Under the pieces are notes generated by a model. That model had not been told where the DNA came from and did not search any database. It saw nothing but the letters and a program-made list of their open reading frames with translations. Positions 20,769-33,706 of a stretch of DNA of 64,000 nucleotides are shown here, in pieces. The position numbers and the translations under genes are program-made. Each line of letters begins with the position of its first letter. Position 1 is the stretch's first letter. Source of the DNA: Setaria digitata (lineage: Eukaryota; Nematoda; Chromadorea; Rhabditida; Setariidae); the NCBI GenBank assembly GCA_003640385.1, contig RCAB01000139.1:62001-126000 (forward strand). The letters are read 5' to 3'.

Positions 20769-22520
20769 ATGACAACCAAAGTGAAGGTTGCTGCCTATCG
20801 TCTAACAGGCGGCTCGAAAACAACCTACAGCGCGGATTACGAGGAGAAAATTTCAGTTTTTAACAATTTCAAAAAGCAAACCGAGAAATTGATCAGTCTT
20901 GTAACTAATCTCGTCACCGTGAGTTCACAGATATGACGGATTATTTATTGTACTTCACATATTGTCTCTGTTAGTCTTTCTACTTTTTTATTTCCATTTC
21001 TCTTAGACTTCTCGAAATAAAATGGCCTAATTATTAAAATAAAACTCAAACTCAAAAAAGTATGTCAAAGGATGCTATAGACATGAATAAAAGACCGAAA
21101 TAAACCCGAACTTCGTGAACAGTCATATGCTCTCTTCGTAGGACAATTTGGTAACTGAACTGAAACAAAAAATGTCAAAGGATACCGTTGATAGTGGCAT
21201 GAATAAATTCGAGAAAGTCGGTCAGGCGCTATACAAATATAGTACCCAGATTGAAGACGAGGCTTCCGCAACGATGCTACGAACAGCTAAAGAAGTGTTC
21301 AATAGTGCGGGTCAGAAACATCGTTCATTTCGGACAAATATGTTGGAGAAGGTTCAGCAACCGTTGAAAGAATGGATTGAGGTAATCAGGATAACAAATT
21401 CATTTGATACAAATTATTGCATGATTCTAAATCCTACGAATTGTGCCTTTTTTGGGAATTGGATAAATCAAAGTTAAACTATTCGGGAAGACATTTATTC
21501 CAAAAATAATATCTACAACTCAAAGATTCCTAATCGATTTGCATTTGTTGTGACACTGAATGTTCTCTAGATCATAAAAGTAAGTAAATAAATAAAAGGA
21601 AAAAGAATAGCCTGTTTTACAGACAAATGCTAAAAGTGTCGGCAAAGAACTGAAAGCTGTGGACAAAAGCCGAGATGAATTGGACTGTGCCGTCAATAAG
21701 TTACGAAGAAATCCAGATGATCTAGAACTCCAGGTAGGTAGTATTCATTTCATCAAAAAGAATTTATGTAGTCATCAAACACATCATTCATATTAAATTT
21801 ACTGTCTCAGTCAGAAATCTCCAATCATTGCAGTAGTTCTCATTGCAGGCTGTGAAGGAGAATGCTGAAGGCACATTTAAAAAAGATCTTGAGAAAACTG
21901 ACAAATTATTGGACGATGAGATCAAGGAATGTGTAAGGCAAATGTTTTCCTAATTTGTTGCGAAATTTAAACTAGAGAAAAAAGCGAAGGTTGTTAACAA
22001 GTCTGAAGTATAAAAGATCAAATTCAGCAATTTCACGCAAGAAATTGATGAAATTCAAAAATTCCTTTTACTTTCCTTGCTTGCTCTTAGACATCAAAAC
22101 TAAATCACTTGGATAGAAGAGTGTCCGCACAATATTTCAGCAGTCGGTGATTTCATCTGCGATGATAGCCTTGATGGAAGTGGTAGAGGATTACAACAAA
22201 GCCATGAAGAAAATATTTAAGGTGCCTCTCCTAACATTTCTCCTCTGTAAGAAAGAGGTTGTGTCATCACTCTAGAGCCAAATTCTTGAGGACATTTGTC
22301 AGTTTGTTTGCCGAAATCTTTGAAGAAAAATATTCCCACACTACGTCTTACTTAATATGCCCCGATTTGGCATTCACTTCTGTAATCTGTAAAAAAAAAT
22401 AATTCGAGAAATTAGAAAAAACTTGTTAGAATCCTAGAAAATCATCTCATATGAATTTCTGTCTGAACCAGTTTACATATTACACTGCTAATTCTTTTTC
22501 AGCAGGGTTCCAAAATATGA
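20769..22520 (+). CDS. BAR-domain protein (BAR domain only)
   Basis: BAR domains form curved coiled-coil dimers that bind and bend membranes. Exons: 20769-20918, 21142-21381, 21623-21733, 21849-21932, 22141-22221, 22503-22520, all joined in phase 0, giving 227 residues. The whole protein is helical and charged: FNNFKKQTEKLISL, then MNKFEKVGQALYKYSTQ, the long helix HRSFRTNMLEKVQQPLKEWI with the BAR pattern of a central hydrophobic stripe, KELKAVDKSRDELDCAV, and a last helix MIALMEVVEDYNKAMKKIFK. No SH3 or other domain follows; the protein stops five residues into the last small exon (QGSKI). That length is BAR-only, unlike endophilin or amphiphysin. The closest named subfamily cannot be fixed by eye. 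The last exon is tiny but its acceptor TTTTTTCAG is strong. It is divergent from TGS1. Confidence 0.82.
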
Positions 22521-24910
22521 CTGGCTTTATTGTGGTGAGGAGGAATAAGAGAACTTCACAATGTAATCAAGTGGAAAATAGATCGTGAGGCAGATTTTCC
22601 CTTTCACCTTATCGATTCAAAATTGAGTGATGATGAAATAAGTAGAAACACTGTCAAAGCTGCTGAATGAAATCACTGACAGCGTAATAAAACAAAAGGG
22701 TTTCCATACGTGGAGGACTTTGTTCATAGTCTTTCTCCTCAGTTTTGTTTTGAAATATAAGCAGCAAAAGCATCTTTTAATGTAATTCGGATGCTTGGAT
22801 TTTCCTATTCATACATAAGAAAATCTGACATAACTTGCTGGGATGAAGAGGTCTGATGATTTTATTGTTACTGTGCACCAGCTGGTCATCTGATCAGCAG
22901 TATGAACACCGGCTTCGGTCTGTCTATATGAGAAGTGAATTGAAGAGGTGAGGTGATTAGGAGAGTTGAAGGAATACTTGCTCCTGGAAGGTCGGTAATT
23001 GAGAGATAACATCACATCTTCACTGAAATATCAGGGTGCTCGTCTGCCTTCCTCTCCATATTGCTCCATTTCCTTAACTTCCCTTGTCTCTAGACTTCAT
23101 TTGAGAAGTTCATTAATAATCGTCCATTATCTTCACTGACTTTAATCTCATGACCATTTCCCTTACATTTTACAAAAGCCAAATTTCACCGTTCTCCTGA
23201 ATATACATTTCAGATGCTGTGCAAGTGGAAATTTGTTAGGGGCTTACCACATGAGCAGTGCTTCTGTGATGTGTTGGTGAGGGTCGCTAGGTTGTTGATA
23301 TGTGCTTCTCTGGCCACAAATAGCTCACTTGTATTATCCTCTCTCTTCTCCCATTGGACAACTGTTGGTAGACGCTCCGCGCATTCTCGAGTCTGCCCTG
23401 GTCGTATATCCTCCTCTCGACATTGCTACGTCTAGCTCGAAGTAGCATTTCACTCCCCTTGTGATCCCTCTCTTCCACTCATTCATTCATGTAGTTGTAG
23501 AAGTTAGATGATGTTACGCAGCTATTCAGATCCAAGTTTCATCTAGTTGCATCGTAAAGCTGCATGTTTCTTAGTCGATTTTAGGCATTTTAAATAGCCC
23601 ATTTCTTCATTTTTCTTCCTTTTTCTCAGATTTTATTCTGTACGTGCAATGCGTGGCACAAACTGAATAATTTCATGATTTCAAAAAAGTGATCATCTTC
23701 CTAGCATGATAAGAATCATTCCCGTGTTTGCGCACTTTTACTAGACTCAGCTGTATCACTTATATATTGTCAAGCAGATGCTCCTTTAGCCTGGCCTCGT
23801 AGACAGTCACTCTCTTTTATAACAACAACTAATCCAAAGGTAGAGCGAGAAAGAAGAAAGATTGTTCAAGTAGGAGTCAGTACTTGTTAAACTTTGCTAC
23901 GCATAGTTTATGGATCGAAGGTTACTAATATTGCGACACTCATGGTAGCAACAATTTCTGCTGCCCTTAAAGATGAAATTATTTGCTTTCCTTTGGTGGC
24001 TTTGGCTTGTTCCAGTTTAGAGCTTTTCCCGCTCAAGTGTGTCTGAGGGGAATGATGTTGTGTCACCGTAATTGCCTTACCTTTATATTTCCACATTTTC
24101 CCTCCTGTAATATTTTGTTGTCTATTTTTACAACTCTTTAAAGAATATAGTGAATTCCGAACGACTGCTACCTGGAAAAAGCCTAAGCGTGCTTTCTTTT
24201 GCTATAAAACATGAAACTCTCTGTGGTTCGAGAATCTCAAGATGGTGATGTGTTTGCGTAGGAGATAGCACAAGTTCTGTCTATCGGTACACGCATCTCA
24301 TTGCGAATGCCTATTTGCCCTAATCATCACGCAAAAGTGCACTATGAAGTGAGTGAAATATGTTAGGAAATACTATCACCGAATGTATGATAGACTGCGA
24401 CCGTCCTCAAGGAAACGATGAATAAAAGAAATGCCTTAGTCCATCAAGACATTAATGCTTCAGAAGTTTAACATATTTCACTGGTGTGAGTACTTCCCAA
24501 CTTTAGTTCCAAGCATAAAAACTGCGAAACTAACTGTTAAGTTATTTGGACAGGAAATAATTTTTGAAGCCATGACAGAGAACTGTGGGAAGGAACTGTG
24601 CTATTTCATTAAGTTGCGATCCTCTTTGTTCGTCAGATCGGATGATAACAGCTGGTTAGACTAATTGTAATAAAATAGAATTTATATAGTTTCAGATTTT
24701 ATCTCGTGATATATTAATGGCCTAAATAATGGGGAAGGCTGAGCATCGCAAGCAAGCTGAATTTCAGAACAGTACTCCATCACAAAGCTACCCGGTAATA
24801 TATTATTTTTTTTCAGGTTTTTTGCACTGCAAGGAAATAACAAGGTTATACGATTGTTTTCATATCAATATTGAGTGTTAGATCAACGAGCTGTACAGAT
24901 ACTGGTTACA
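22521..24910. other. Non-coding stretch between the BAR and TRIC genes
   Basis: About 2.4 kb without a supported gene. Overlapping open frames around 23214-23478 on both strands are arginine- or serine-rich, lack splice context and match no family I know. An eroded repeat is possible. A CTGTACAG acceptor-like site lies 12 bp before the TRIC start codon. Confidence 0.4.
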
Positions 24911-27057
24911 ATGTCCTTTATGGATTATGTCAAATTGGATCAAGAAATCCTTGCTGGTGCCGCCAGCCGAGTACAACGTCTTCGAATGTATCCGTACTTC
25001 GATTTGGCTCATTATATACTTGTTAGTTTTTCTCTTTAGATTCTAGAAGATTTTTCACTTGGATTAATGGTTTGTTTGTTAGAAAAAAATAGATGTTGAA
25101 CGGAAAGACTAGATAAAGAAAAGAATGATGGGCACTATTCAGCTAATTTTTTTTTCCGCGTTTCCATGGCAAACCGTTTTTTGCATCCTTTAAACGCACT
25201 GTGACAAGAGTTTTTCCTCTCCTCATACTTAGAGCGATTTATGACGTTATTCCTGACTCTGTGGTCATCATTTATAGTTATCAAAATGCTTATTTCAGAT
25301 GACGATATCAGTTCGAGATGATTTAGCGTCAGGAGCGTCGCTGTTTTCCCGAAAACATCCCTTGAGTTGTTGGCTTTCGTCAATGTTGATGTGCTTTGCG
25401 GGTAGTATTTCGGCAAATTTCCTTCTGGGCGAACCTGTCATAGCACCCTTTAAACGACACGACGACATTTTACTGGTTATTTCCTTTATAATTCCCTAAT
25501 AGAAAGTGTCTGTGGCAGTGAAATAGCAATGGTATACGTGACATAATGAGTAACTTCTCTGCTCTGATGAGATGTTGCGGTATTCTTACCTTTTATGTAC
25601 TCCCTTATTTACGGCAGATATCATGAAACACCTTTTTAGCTTAGCACCCATGATGTTCCTTTAATATTACTAACCCCTAAATTGAAATATTTCTTCTTTA
25701 AGCAAAGTTACTGGAAATGAATAATTTAGATGGTTAATTAGTTGGTAATCAGGTGTTCATTTTAGGCCACCATCGTATGGTATTTTGTGTTCTATTCGCC
25801 ATTCGATATAGTCTATAAGGTGTCAAAACTTCTACCATTCAAAGTTGTTTTGTGTATACTGAAAGAAGTGCGAAGAACGTACAAGGTCTTTCTTTTTCCT
25901 GGAATTTTTCTCGTAAAAATTTTCTCATATTATTTAGATTAGTATCTTTTTTAATATTCATTCCTTTGTCTTTTCAACTTCAATGACAGGTTGCACATGG
26001 TGTATCTCATGCGTCGAAGCTGTACCCAAGTTCCTATCTTGTACATATTCTCATAGGAACAGCGAAAGGCGCCGGTTCAGGAATATTGCGAACACTGGAA
26101 CAGGTGAAATTTTGGTTTTCCTTCTAAATATTTCTTATCGGTTGCACTTTTTTTTCTTTGATTAGCCTTTAAATGTTTTATGTTAATAGAACATACAGTT
26201 TAGGGGCATCTCTCTATTACTTAAAATGGTACTTCGCATAATATTAAAGTGGTTTAGAGGATTCATTTTCCAGCATCTCTTTCGAGTGCACATGGACGCA
26301 GGCTTCAATAAGTTCTCATTTAAGCATAAAATTCGAAGTCAAACCGGAATTTCAGCTGGTGAGAGGGGTATGGATTCCTGCACATAATGAAGTACTTCGA
26401 CCGTCATTTTCAACCAAAGCTTGCTGTGTTGCGTCGGTTATTCTTGTCGTTGACAAGCATTCACGTTTCATCTCTGCTCCACATGACATCATTTATTTGG
26501 TTTGTTAAAAATTGTTCCATCCATCTTTTCTTTTGTATTTATGTAGTCGTGGAAGTAACGTAAATGGCAGGTAGTTTACTCTTTTGGAAATCACTTTTGT
26601 TTTCCATTCCTTTCACCAGAACCTCTCATCGGTGATAGTAAGAGGCTAAAGATTCCTGGTTGTCTAAATCTGTCTAGAATATCAAAATCATGTTTGCAGG
26701 GTATTGTTGGCTTCTTTGTGTACTTCAAACTGAGTGCCGTTTTACTAAACGTGCAAGATCCCTTTGCACCATTCGAGAATCTTTTCTGTGCTGTATTTAT
26801 GGGTGGTATTTGGGATGCAATGTCAAGGTTGGTTACATGTTAAATGAACTTTATATAAAAAAGTGTCATGTTAAGAGATAAAACTGTATACTCGATTTAT
26901 TTCGTATTACCGCCAGTAGTGTTTTCTGGTAGTTGTACGTATAGCGTTAATTCTTGTGATAATTTTGAGGGCAATTATGGCTAGTCGAGAACGAAGGGCA
27001 GTTGGTCAAAAAGCAGAAAATGGTGCTTTGCCTGCAGAGCCGAAAAAGGAACAATGA
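24911..27057 (+). CDS. TMEM38: TRIC trimeric intracellular cation channel (TMEM38 family)
   Basis: TRIC channels sit in the ER or SR membrane and carry counter-ion K+ flux during Ca2+ release. Exons: 24911-25021, 25299-25475, 25766-25885, 25990-26103, 26356-26499, 26700-26827, 26970-27057, giving 293 residues, the usual family length. The order of motifs follows vertebrate TMEM38A/B: YFDLAHYIL, FSRKHPLSCWLSSMLMCFAG, ANFLLGEPVIAPF, VWYFVFYSPFDIVYK, the KEVRRTYK segment matching the lipid-binding KEV motif, the glycine-rich KGAGSG, and LVRGVWIPAHNEVLRPSFSTK. The C-terminal tail is charged. Exon 5 begins at 26356; an alternative strong acceptor 83 bp upstream would give a frameshifted end. The last exon uses a non-standard GAG acceptor (ATAATTTTGAG), so the final 29 residues are less sure. 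Confidence 0.93.
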
Positions 27058-28773
27058 TGCTTACAGAAAGGGATAGCGGCATTTGGAGAAATAATGCACA
27101 GCATTAGTGATAAATTCCTTGGACATCTCATTTTCTCGTTTTTATTCTTTAGATCAAAATCGGAAGAAATGAAGGAATTTTTTGAATTTCATTGCTGTCA
27201 TCAGTCCCCACAAATACCTTGAATTAACAAAAAACTGTAACATATCATTCCACTGAACATCAGGGCTTCTTAGTAGGACGTACATATAGGGTTTCAGAAG
27301 AAATTTATATTTTCAAGATTGCTTCGTAGTTTGTTTTATCGGAATTTTTCCACTAGTATCCTTAGTTATACTTTACGGTTTAAAAAAAAAAGTATGTGGC
27401 TGAATTGATTCTAAGCGAATAGCTCACTTCATCATTTTGTCCATTACATACGGTGTATGTCCCAGAAATTCAAAGATCTGAATTTTCATTGCCAGTCTCT
27501 CCCATACATATGCTCTTCATACAACATGTGCGATTCCAGCTTAAGATCCGAAATGGTCTTCAGAGAATCTTTGGGTGCAATTAGTTCCTTTTTGTCAAGT
27601 TTGTCTGCACAAACTGCGAGAACTGTACTGTTAGGCCATTTGCTACAGAAATATCATATGTGATAGCTTTCATGTTTCCATTTGTTCCATGTACCATCCT
27701 TCCCAAATTTGAATCCTCCATGGTGACAGTTTGTCAAAGCAATGTTGGAAATTGATGAAGTCAGTTGTAGCAGAAATCTATTTGTCCCATAGATTATAGC
27801 TGCATGAAAAGTTGTTTAAAGCTTTAGTGGACGACTTGTGCCAACGGAATAAGGTTTCGAAGTCCGTGAATTGAGCGAATGAATTCTGGATGTAGGTCAT
27901 TTATTCCGCGAGGTAGCACCAACTCTTCCCCTCGTTGATTTTTCCTCCCCCCAAAACGAGTACTTTTGGTGTATCTTTAAAACTTCTGCTCGATTCAGTA
28001 CTCAATCCCTCTGCAAAAAAATTCCTCCCTAATTCACTTCGCAATGGACCGCGTCAAGATTTAACACGAAGTCCGAGTGATCATGAAGTGTGACTTTCTT
28101 CAGCGAGGTTTGATCTTACTTTCCTGAAGTGCAACCTTGTTATGATCCCGATGAACACTTATTCACACCATCGCAACCTGTACAGTCACTACTCCAAACT
28201 TGTTACCGCCCGACAGCAACGCCGACTCGTGGTGAATGTCACCGGATAGCTCTCCGGTTCATCCTACCACGCCACGTACGATGAAGATAACAGCAGAATT
28301 CCAGTCGGTTCTTTGTGGTGAGATTGTGGCTTCCTGATACTACGTTCCCTTTCCTCTTCTTTCACGGTGGACTGGTTTACGTGAAATCTCTCTGTATCCA
28401 CTACTGGGCATACACATGTAACTTCAGGATAGTGATAACCTGGGTGCATTAGTTTCCTTCTGCGGTCTTAACACTGTAGAAATGCCTAAGGCTCAAGAAA
28501 ATGCACAAGAGATACGTGTGTTAGGACAGTCCAGCTTAAATGTTTTGTAGATTGTTAGCATTATAAAAATAGTAGACTGGTAAATAGCGGTGATAACACA
28601 CCAAGCATCTGAGAGTTATTTTCTGGTCGACTGTCTGGTTTTCCAACTCAATATTATCTTTATCAGTCCGGACGCTCATGCCAACTGCTTCTTTAACATT
28701 GCTAACTGCTGTACTTCTTGAGTACTGTATCTTGTAAAGTGAGAAATGTTATCTTAAGCCTTCATTTTTTAGG
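27058..28773. other. Non-coding stretch between the TRIC and TOE1 genes
   Basis: About 1.7 kb with no supported exon. The part from about 27850 to 28460 is less AT-rich than the rest, and a 61-codon minus-strand frame there (28449-28264) has no recognisable homology or splice signals. Confidence 0.4.
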
Positions 28774-31700
28774 ATGGTAATTAACAAAAACGGGTGCAGC
28801 ACATCTACACAACCTCCTGCTGATAAGTCTTCCTGTTTGACTTCACTCTCCAAAAGCAGTTTTCGAACTCATAAAGGTCATCTGTCGAATATCATAGTGA
28901 TTGACGTTAACAAAGAAAATTTAAAAGCCATATGGCCTTATCTTTTGGTTTCTATCCGGAATGCGTCATTTATATCGCTTGATTTGGTAAGTCTATTGCC
29001 GTAAGGGTGCATCATTCGTATATGTACGGTTTTTTTTTTTAATTTCCGTACTAATAATAAGCCTGGTAGTTATTAATATATATTGGAGAATAGCTCCACC
29101 GACTCTAAAATACTGGCTAAAGATACGAAAGATTGAAATCGCTGCTTAAAAGGTGGTAAAAGGCATCTGTCCGTTATGCAGAAAATGAATGTATAGTATC
29201 AACGAGATAATAACATAGCAATAATTTCAATTTTAATACGGGTGATACTGTTCCTATGTTATTCACGAAATCTGAAGATTCAAGTAGGTATGCCTGTCCA
29301 GATTTTCCAGCTATGGATTTTGAAATTTATCAAAATATTTGTATGCAGCGTTCATTATGTTATTTGGTTTGGCTTATCAAGTTATTTAGACCAAAATTAA
29401 AAAATATTTCTTCACTAATCACTCTTCATTCTCCTCCGAGAGACATTTCACACTCTATATACACGCACCATATTCAGATGCTAATATATTTTTCTTTTGA
29501 AAAAAAAAAAAAAAAAAAAAAAAACGACATTTTTTAATTTTGATCAGTTCTTTTAGGAACTTAGTGGTCTAGGCATACAAAAGGGATGGCTGTCAAAATC
29601 ATTAGAAGAGCGGTACAGTGTTATTCGACAGGGTGCTCAAACCCGTTCAATAATTTCTGTTGGTATTGCAACCTTTCAATTAATAAGTAGAAAAGAGACA
29701 AACGCTAAGAAGAGGCTCAAATACAGATGTCAGGTTGGATTTGTTTTTTTCAGTTTGGTGTTATGTAATTAAGGTGCTACAGGTGCTACTCCCGTAATAC
29801 TAATTTTTTTTAAAGATGTCTTTTGCATCTCACCATGACATCGAGCGTTACCTCTATCACAATATGGAAATAATGTTTAATATATAACCATCTCACTATT
29901 GCAGTCGGCTTGGAATTTGAATAGTGATATAATTTTTTTTTCAGGTCTTTAACATGCTCACATTATGTACCATACCTTTTGTCGTTGAAGCAGATGGGTT
30001 GCAGTTTTTGTCGAAACACAAATTCGATTTTAATCGATGGATCAGTTTAGGCATTCCTTATGACAATAATACTGAAAGGGTAAATAAACTTATAAATAGC
30101 CTCTCTTTAAATGAATATTCCTTCCAAAAAGGAAAATTTCTATTTTTTATTAAGAACAAAAATCCTGAAAGGAAAATTTGGTTTCAAATTCTGGAAGATT
30201 TCAGGGGAGCACGATGAAGACATTATGGCATGAAATTTTATGTATCAATGTTCCGATTACTTTGCATAATGGCCTTGTCGATTTGGCATTCATTTATCAA
30301 CATTTCTATAGCATTTTACCGGAAACATTTACTGAATTCGTCGTTAATATTTCCGACTGGTTTTTATTACTGAACGGCACTCCCGGCCTCTATGACTCGA
30401 AATACATCTCGGAATATATCACTCGATTTAATGCTTCCTTTCTGGAATATGTTTTTAGGAAGTGGTATTCTCTAGAACTCTTGAACGGATATTTGAAATT
30501 TGTTCTTAGGCTGTCTTCTTCCTTTGCCTTTCCAACTTATAATGAGACCAGATTCACTACAATTTACGTTTGTGTCTGGAGGAAACAAGTTGAACCTTTT
30601 TGCTAGATCTCCTACAATATAACGCTAAAAAATCTTTGATTACTTCCACTCATTCCTATTATAGTGGCAGAAAACAACTTATTCGCAATAAAAGTTTCGG
30701 AAATTGCAGTCAGCGCGAAAATGCAATTGAACAAGCACGAAATCGAGTATATGTAAGCGTAGAATTCGATTTCACTCCTGCAGAAACGCATTTGAAGGAT
30801 GCCATTGATGTGGTTGATTGCAATTTGCCCGGTAACTTTGATGCTAATGCTTCGCCGGAACCTTGTCCTATTAATGATGAACAGAAGAATTCACTTTGCA
30901 AACGATATTCGGTAAATTTTTCAACTTTTTCCAAAACTGCCATAAACTTATGAGTTTATGATCTGGACGATCAGTCGTCGAAACATCTCTTGTTAAGCAG
31001 TTCTTTAAATTTCGTAATGCATCTTCCATTTACTGAAGGAATATATATGTGAAGAAAATCAGGTACGCAAGTTCGCAAAAGTAAGTCAAAACAGATAAGA
31101 GGAATATACTAGGTCACTGTAAAATTTGATTGTTATTTTATATAAGTAACGGAAGTTAATGTTTGATAAAAATACATCTCTTTTCAAAAGTGAAAGATGC
31201 CAAAAATTCTGTCTCTTGTTGATTGAACTCTGATTTAAAGTGATGCATCTTAAAGATATCAGGTAATGTTTTATTGTAAGATTTTTTTCTTTTCTTATAT
31301 TTTTTTCTAATTTACATTGCATTTACGATAGACAGAATTTTTAGTCAGATGAATTCGAAGCTTAAGTAGATTCGGTTTGGTTGACTAGTTAATGGTATTT
31401 TGTAGAATTATGGGTTTTGTCGTGACAGGGAGTGTTCATATGTACATAATGTCGATATCCTTTTAAGCATAGAAGACCACAAGCAAGCAAAGGTAAGCAT
31501 TTTTGTATGACCTGTTTAACTTTTATTTAAAGAACTCAAATGGGTTTTATTTTAAGTTCTAATCACAATAAACTCTAAATGACAGTACTTAAAGTAGGCG
31601 ATTACTTGTAGTTCCTTTTCTTTGTGATATTTCAATATTTTGTCGTTATCTTGAAGTAAATTTTACTGCATGAAATTATTATCAGATCCGTGAAAGACGG

Positions 31701-32441
31701 AAAAGACGGTACGATTATGAATCGAAGCTTAATGAGTTGGCATCGACAAATGATGGGGAGAATGAACCTTTATCAAGTACTGAGAAAGAATTAGGCAGTG
31801 TCGTTGACAGTGCGACTTTGGGCACTATTTTGGATCAGGACACAGCAAAAAAAGCACCCATTAATTTATCTCAAGCAACAAATTTACGACAATCTATTGC
31901 AGGTCTTAACTATACTTGAGTTGCTTCATCTACTACACAGTATATTTTCTTTTCTAACTCAAATGTTTCAAAATGGGAATATTCCCAATACTGTTTGGAA
32001 TGTTTTGGAAAAACGTCCTGTTTTAAAATCTTGCAACATTTGAGACTCATAGTATACTTACAGCGTCCTATACTTACAGCTTCGCTGTTCTTTAGGTTGT
32101 CATCGTGCTGGTGTGGACTCATTTATGACTGGATTTGCAGTAATATTTATGCAGCGTATGCATCTTCTGAGATCTGGGAACTTTGATCCAAACTGTGGTA
32201 AGTGTTTGATGGAAGATTTAAAATTTTAATGGGATTTAAGGACGTAAGAATCTTTGAAGACATTTGCAATGAGCAAGCTTTCTATGCGGGTTACATTTCA
32301 GGCAATCGAATAGCTTTATCAGGCAAAATGGTGCCGCTGATAATCCATCGAAGTGATTATATTAAATCAGCAGGTGACCATATCGCAAAATGGATCGAAA
32401 TTGAGCGTGAACGGAATCGCAGAACAGCAGCGGAAAATTGA
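28774..32441 (+). CDS. TOE1: TOE1 (target of EGR1), nuclear DEDD-type 3' exonuclease
   Basis: TOE1 is a deadenylase of the CAF1/PARN type found in Cajal bodies; it trims 3' tails of snRNAs. Exons: 28774-28986, 29557-29733, 29945-30079, 30205-30461, 30665-30911, 31406-31492, 31686-31902, 32096-32197, 32302-32441, giving 524 residues (human 510). The catalytic D-x-E lies in SLDLELSGLG, split by intron 1 between LDL and ELSG. Then come ERYSVIRQGAQTRSI, IPYDNN, the second acidic site in HNGLVDLAFIYQHFY, and YDSKYISEY. A CCCH zinc finger spans the exon 5-6 junction (CKRYSNYGFC...CSYVH, spacing C-x8-C-x4-C-x3-H; human has x5 in the second gap). The basic RERRKRRYDYESK is a likely nuclear localisation signal, and the C-terminal GCHRAGVDSFMTGF...GNRIALSGKMVPL is a TOE1 signature. 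A TTTTTTAG acceptor one base before the ATG suggests trans-splicing. Confidence 0.96.
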
Positions 32442-33706
32442 ATTTTATTCCACTACATAGAACGCAGGTTACATTACTATTAAATATCTCATTTTCACTC
32501 ATAATACGATGCTACAATTTGAATATTGTAACGGAAAAGGTGCAATGAAGTTGATACATTAATATATGATCTTTAAATCTGTCAATTTTCTTATGTTCAA
32601 TATGTTTAACGAAAGCAGTTAAGTTTGAACTATACTGTTGAGCGAATAAGAGAGAAATTTAAAAACAGAAAGAAGGAGATATTCATACCGGTCTTTGCAA
32701 CCACTACCTTTATATTGGAAGTAGTGAGAGACTTTCGAAGCAAAGCTGATGGAAGTGTTATTTTTTCTGTTCGCACTTCATGGTCAAGTACATAAAACGA
32801 AATAACTTTCCATGCAAATCGCACAAATCAAAGTTTAGAAATCCTGTGTAGAAACTCAACAAGTTAGTTACGGTCCATACACGACTTTGTTAATAGTAAG
32901 TTCCGAATCCTACTCGCTATATAATGCAAAGATCTCAAGCTTCCAGCAGTCTGAACTTTATAATATACTGAAATATGACTGTCTGAAACTAAAGAGCTCC
33001 TCATTAAATGGTAGCGCGAATCTCACACGAATTACTAGAGAGGAATTAATCAAATTTAAAATCAAAATCTAAATGACTTTTCATCTTCACATAATCAAAA
33101 TGAAGAGAAACAAAACGAAGACACTGCGTATTCATAAGGGAAGAGATGCGGCATTATTTTATGCAAAATTAACAGCGTGTAACATAGAAATACGGAAAGG
33201 GAAATGTCAATCCACATTATGGTATTGCCAGCATTTAATATCACAGATGCAAAGAAATACAATATAAACAAAGGAATTGCAATTTACTTGGATTCTGAGC
33301 GCTTCAGAAACTCAGTGTTCTATAAAATCTCTTCATGTATTAACTTTGAAAAACTTTCCAAACCTGAACTCAGGAACCATAACATGATACGTTCTCAAAT
33401 TTTCCTGTCAAATCTTTTATGCAAAAGCTATGCATAACTTCGTGATGCGCAGGACTGAGAAAAAGATTTCTCATTTATAGACGGATTAAGTGCTCCATTT
33501 CTGTGCGCCGCGAAAGTCCCTCAACAGAGATTTTTGGAATTGCAGTCTCCTGCCATTCGCTCAGAAGCGTTCTATTCAGATATGCGAAATACTGCAACTG
33601 TAGAAGGAAGGCTTTCTAACCACAATTTTTCAAAATTATTGAAGCAGTCTAGAGAGCTAAGGCGCTTAGGATTCAACAAAAAGAAAATGCAGTGATTTAG
33701 GTTTAA
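32442..33706. other. Convergent intergenic region (TOE1 and WDFY2 3' ends)
   Basis: About 1.27 kb between two genes whose 3' ends face each other, so it should hold both 3' untranslated regions. Short plus-strand open frames at 32887-33437 have no splice sites or recognisable content and are left out. Confidence 0.45.

Noticed and set aside
22083..22140. Poss­ible extra BAR exon beginning TSKLNHLDRR
   Set aside because: It reaches a stop within the same frame; the acceptor at 22140 instead continues the BAR helix MIALMEVVEDYNKAM.
26274..26358. Apparent TRIC exon HLFRVHMDAG after exon 4
   Set aside because: It does not match the family and leads out of frame; the conserved LVRGVWIPAHNEV exon starts at 26356. 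Kept only as a possible alternative splice event.
30462..30606. Read-through of TOE1 exon 4 to a stop
   Set aside because: A GTGGTA donor after 30461 joins in phase to NGRKQLIRNKSF at 30665, continuing the family sequence and leading to the zinc finger.
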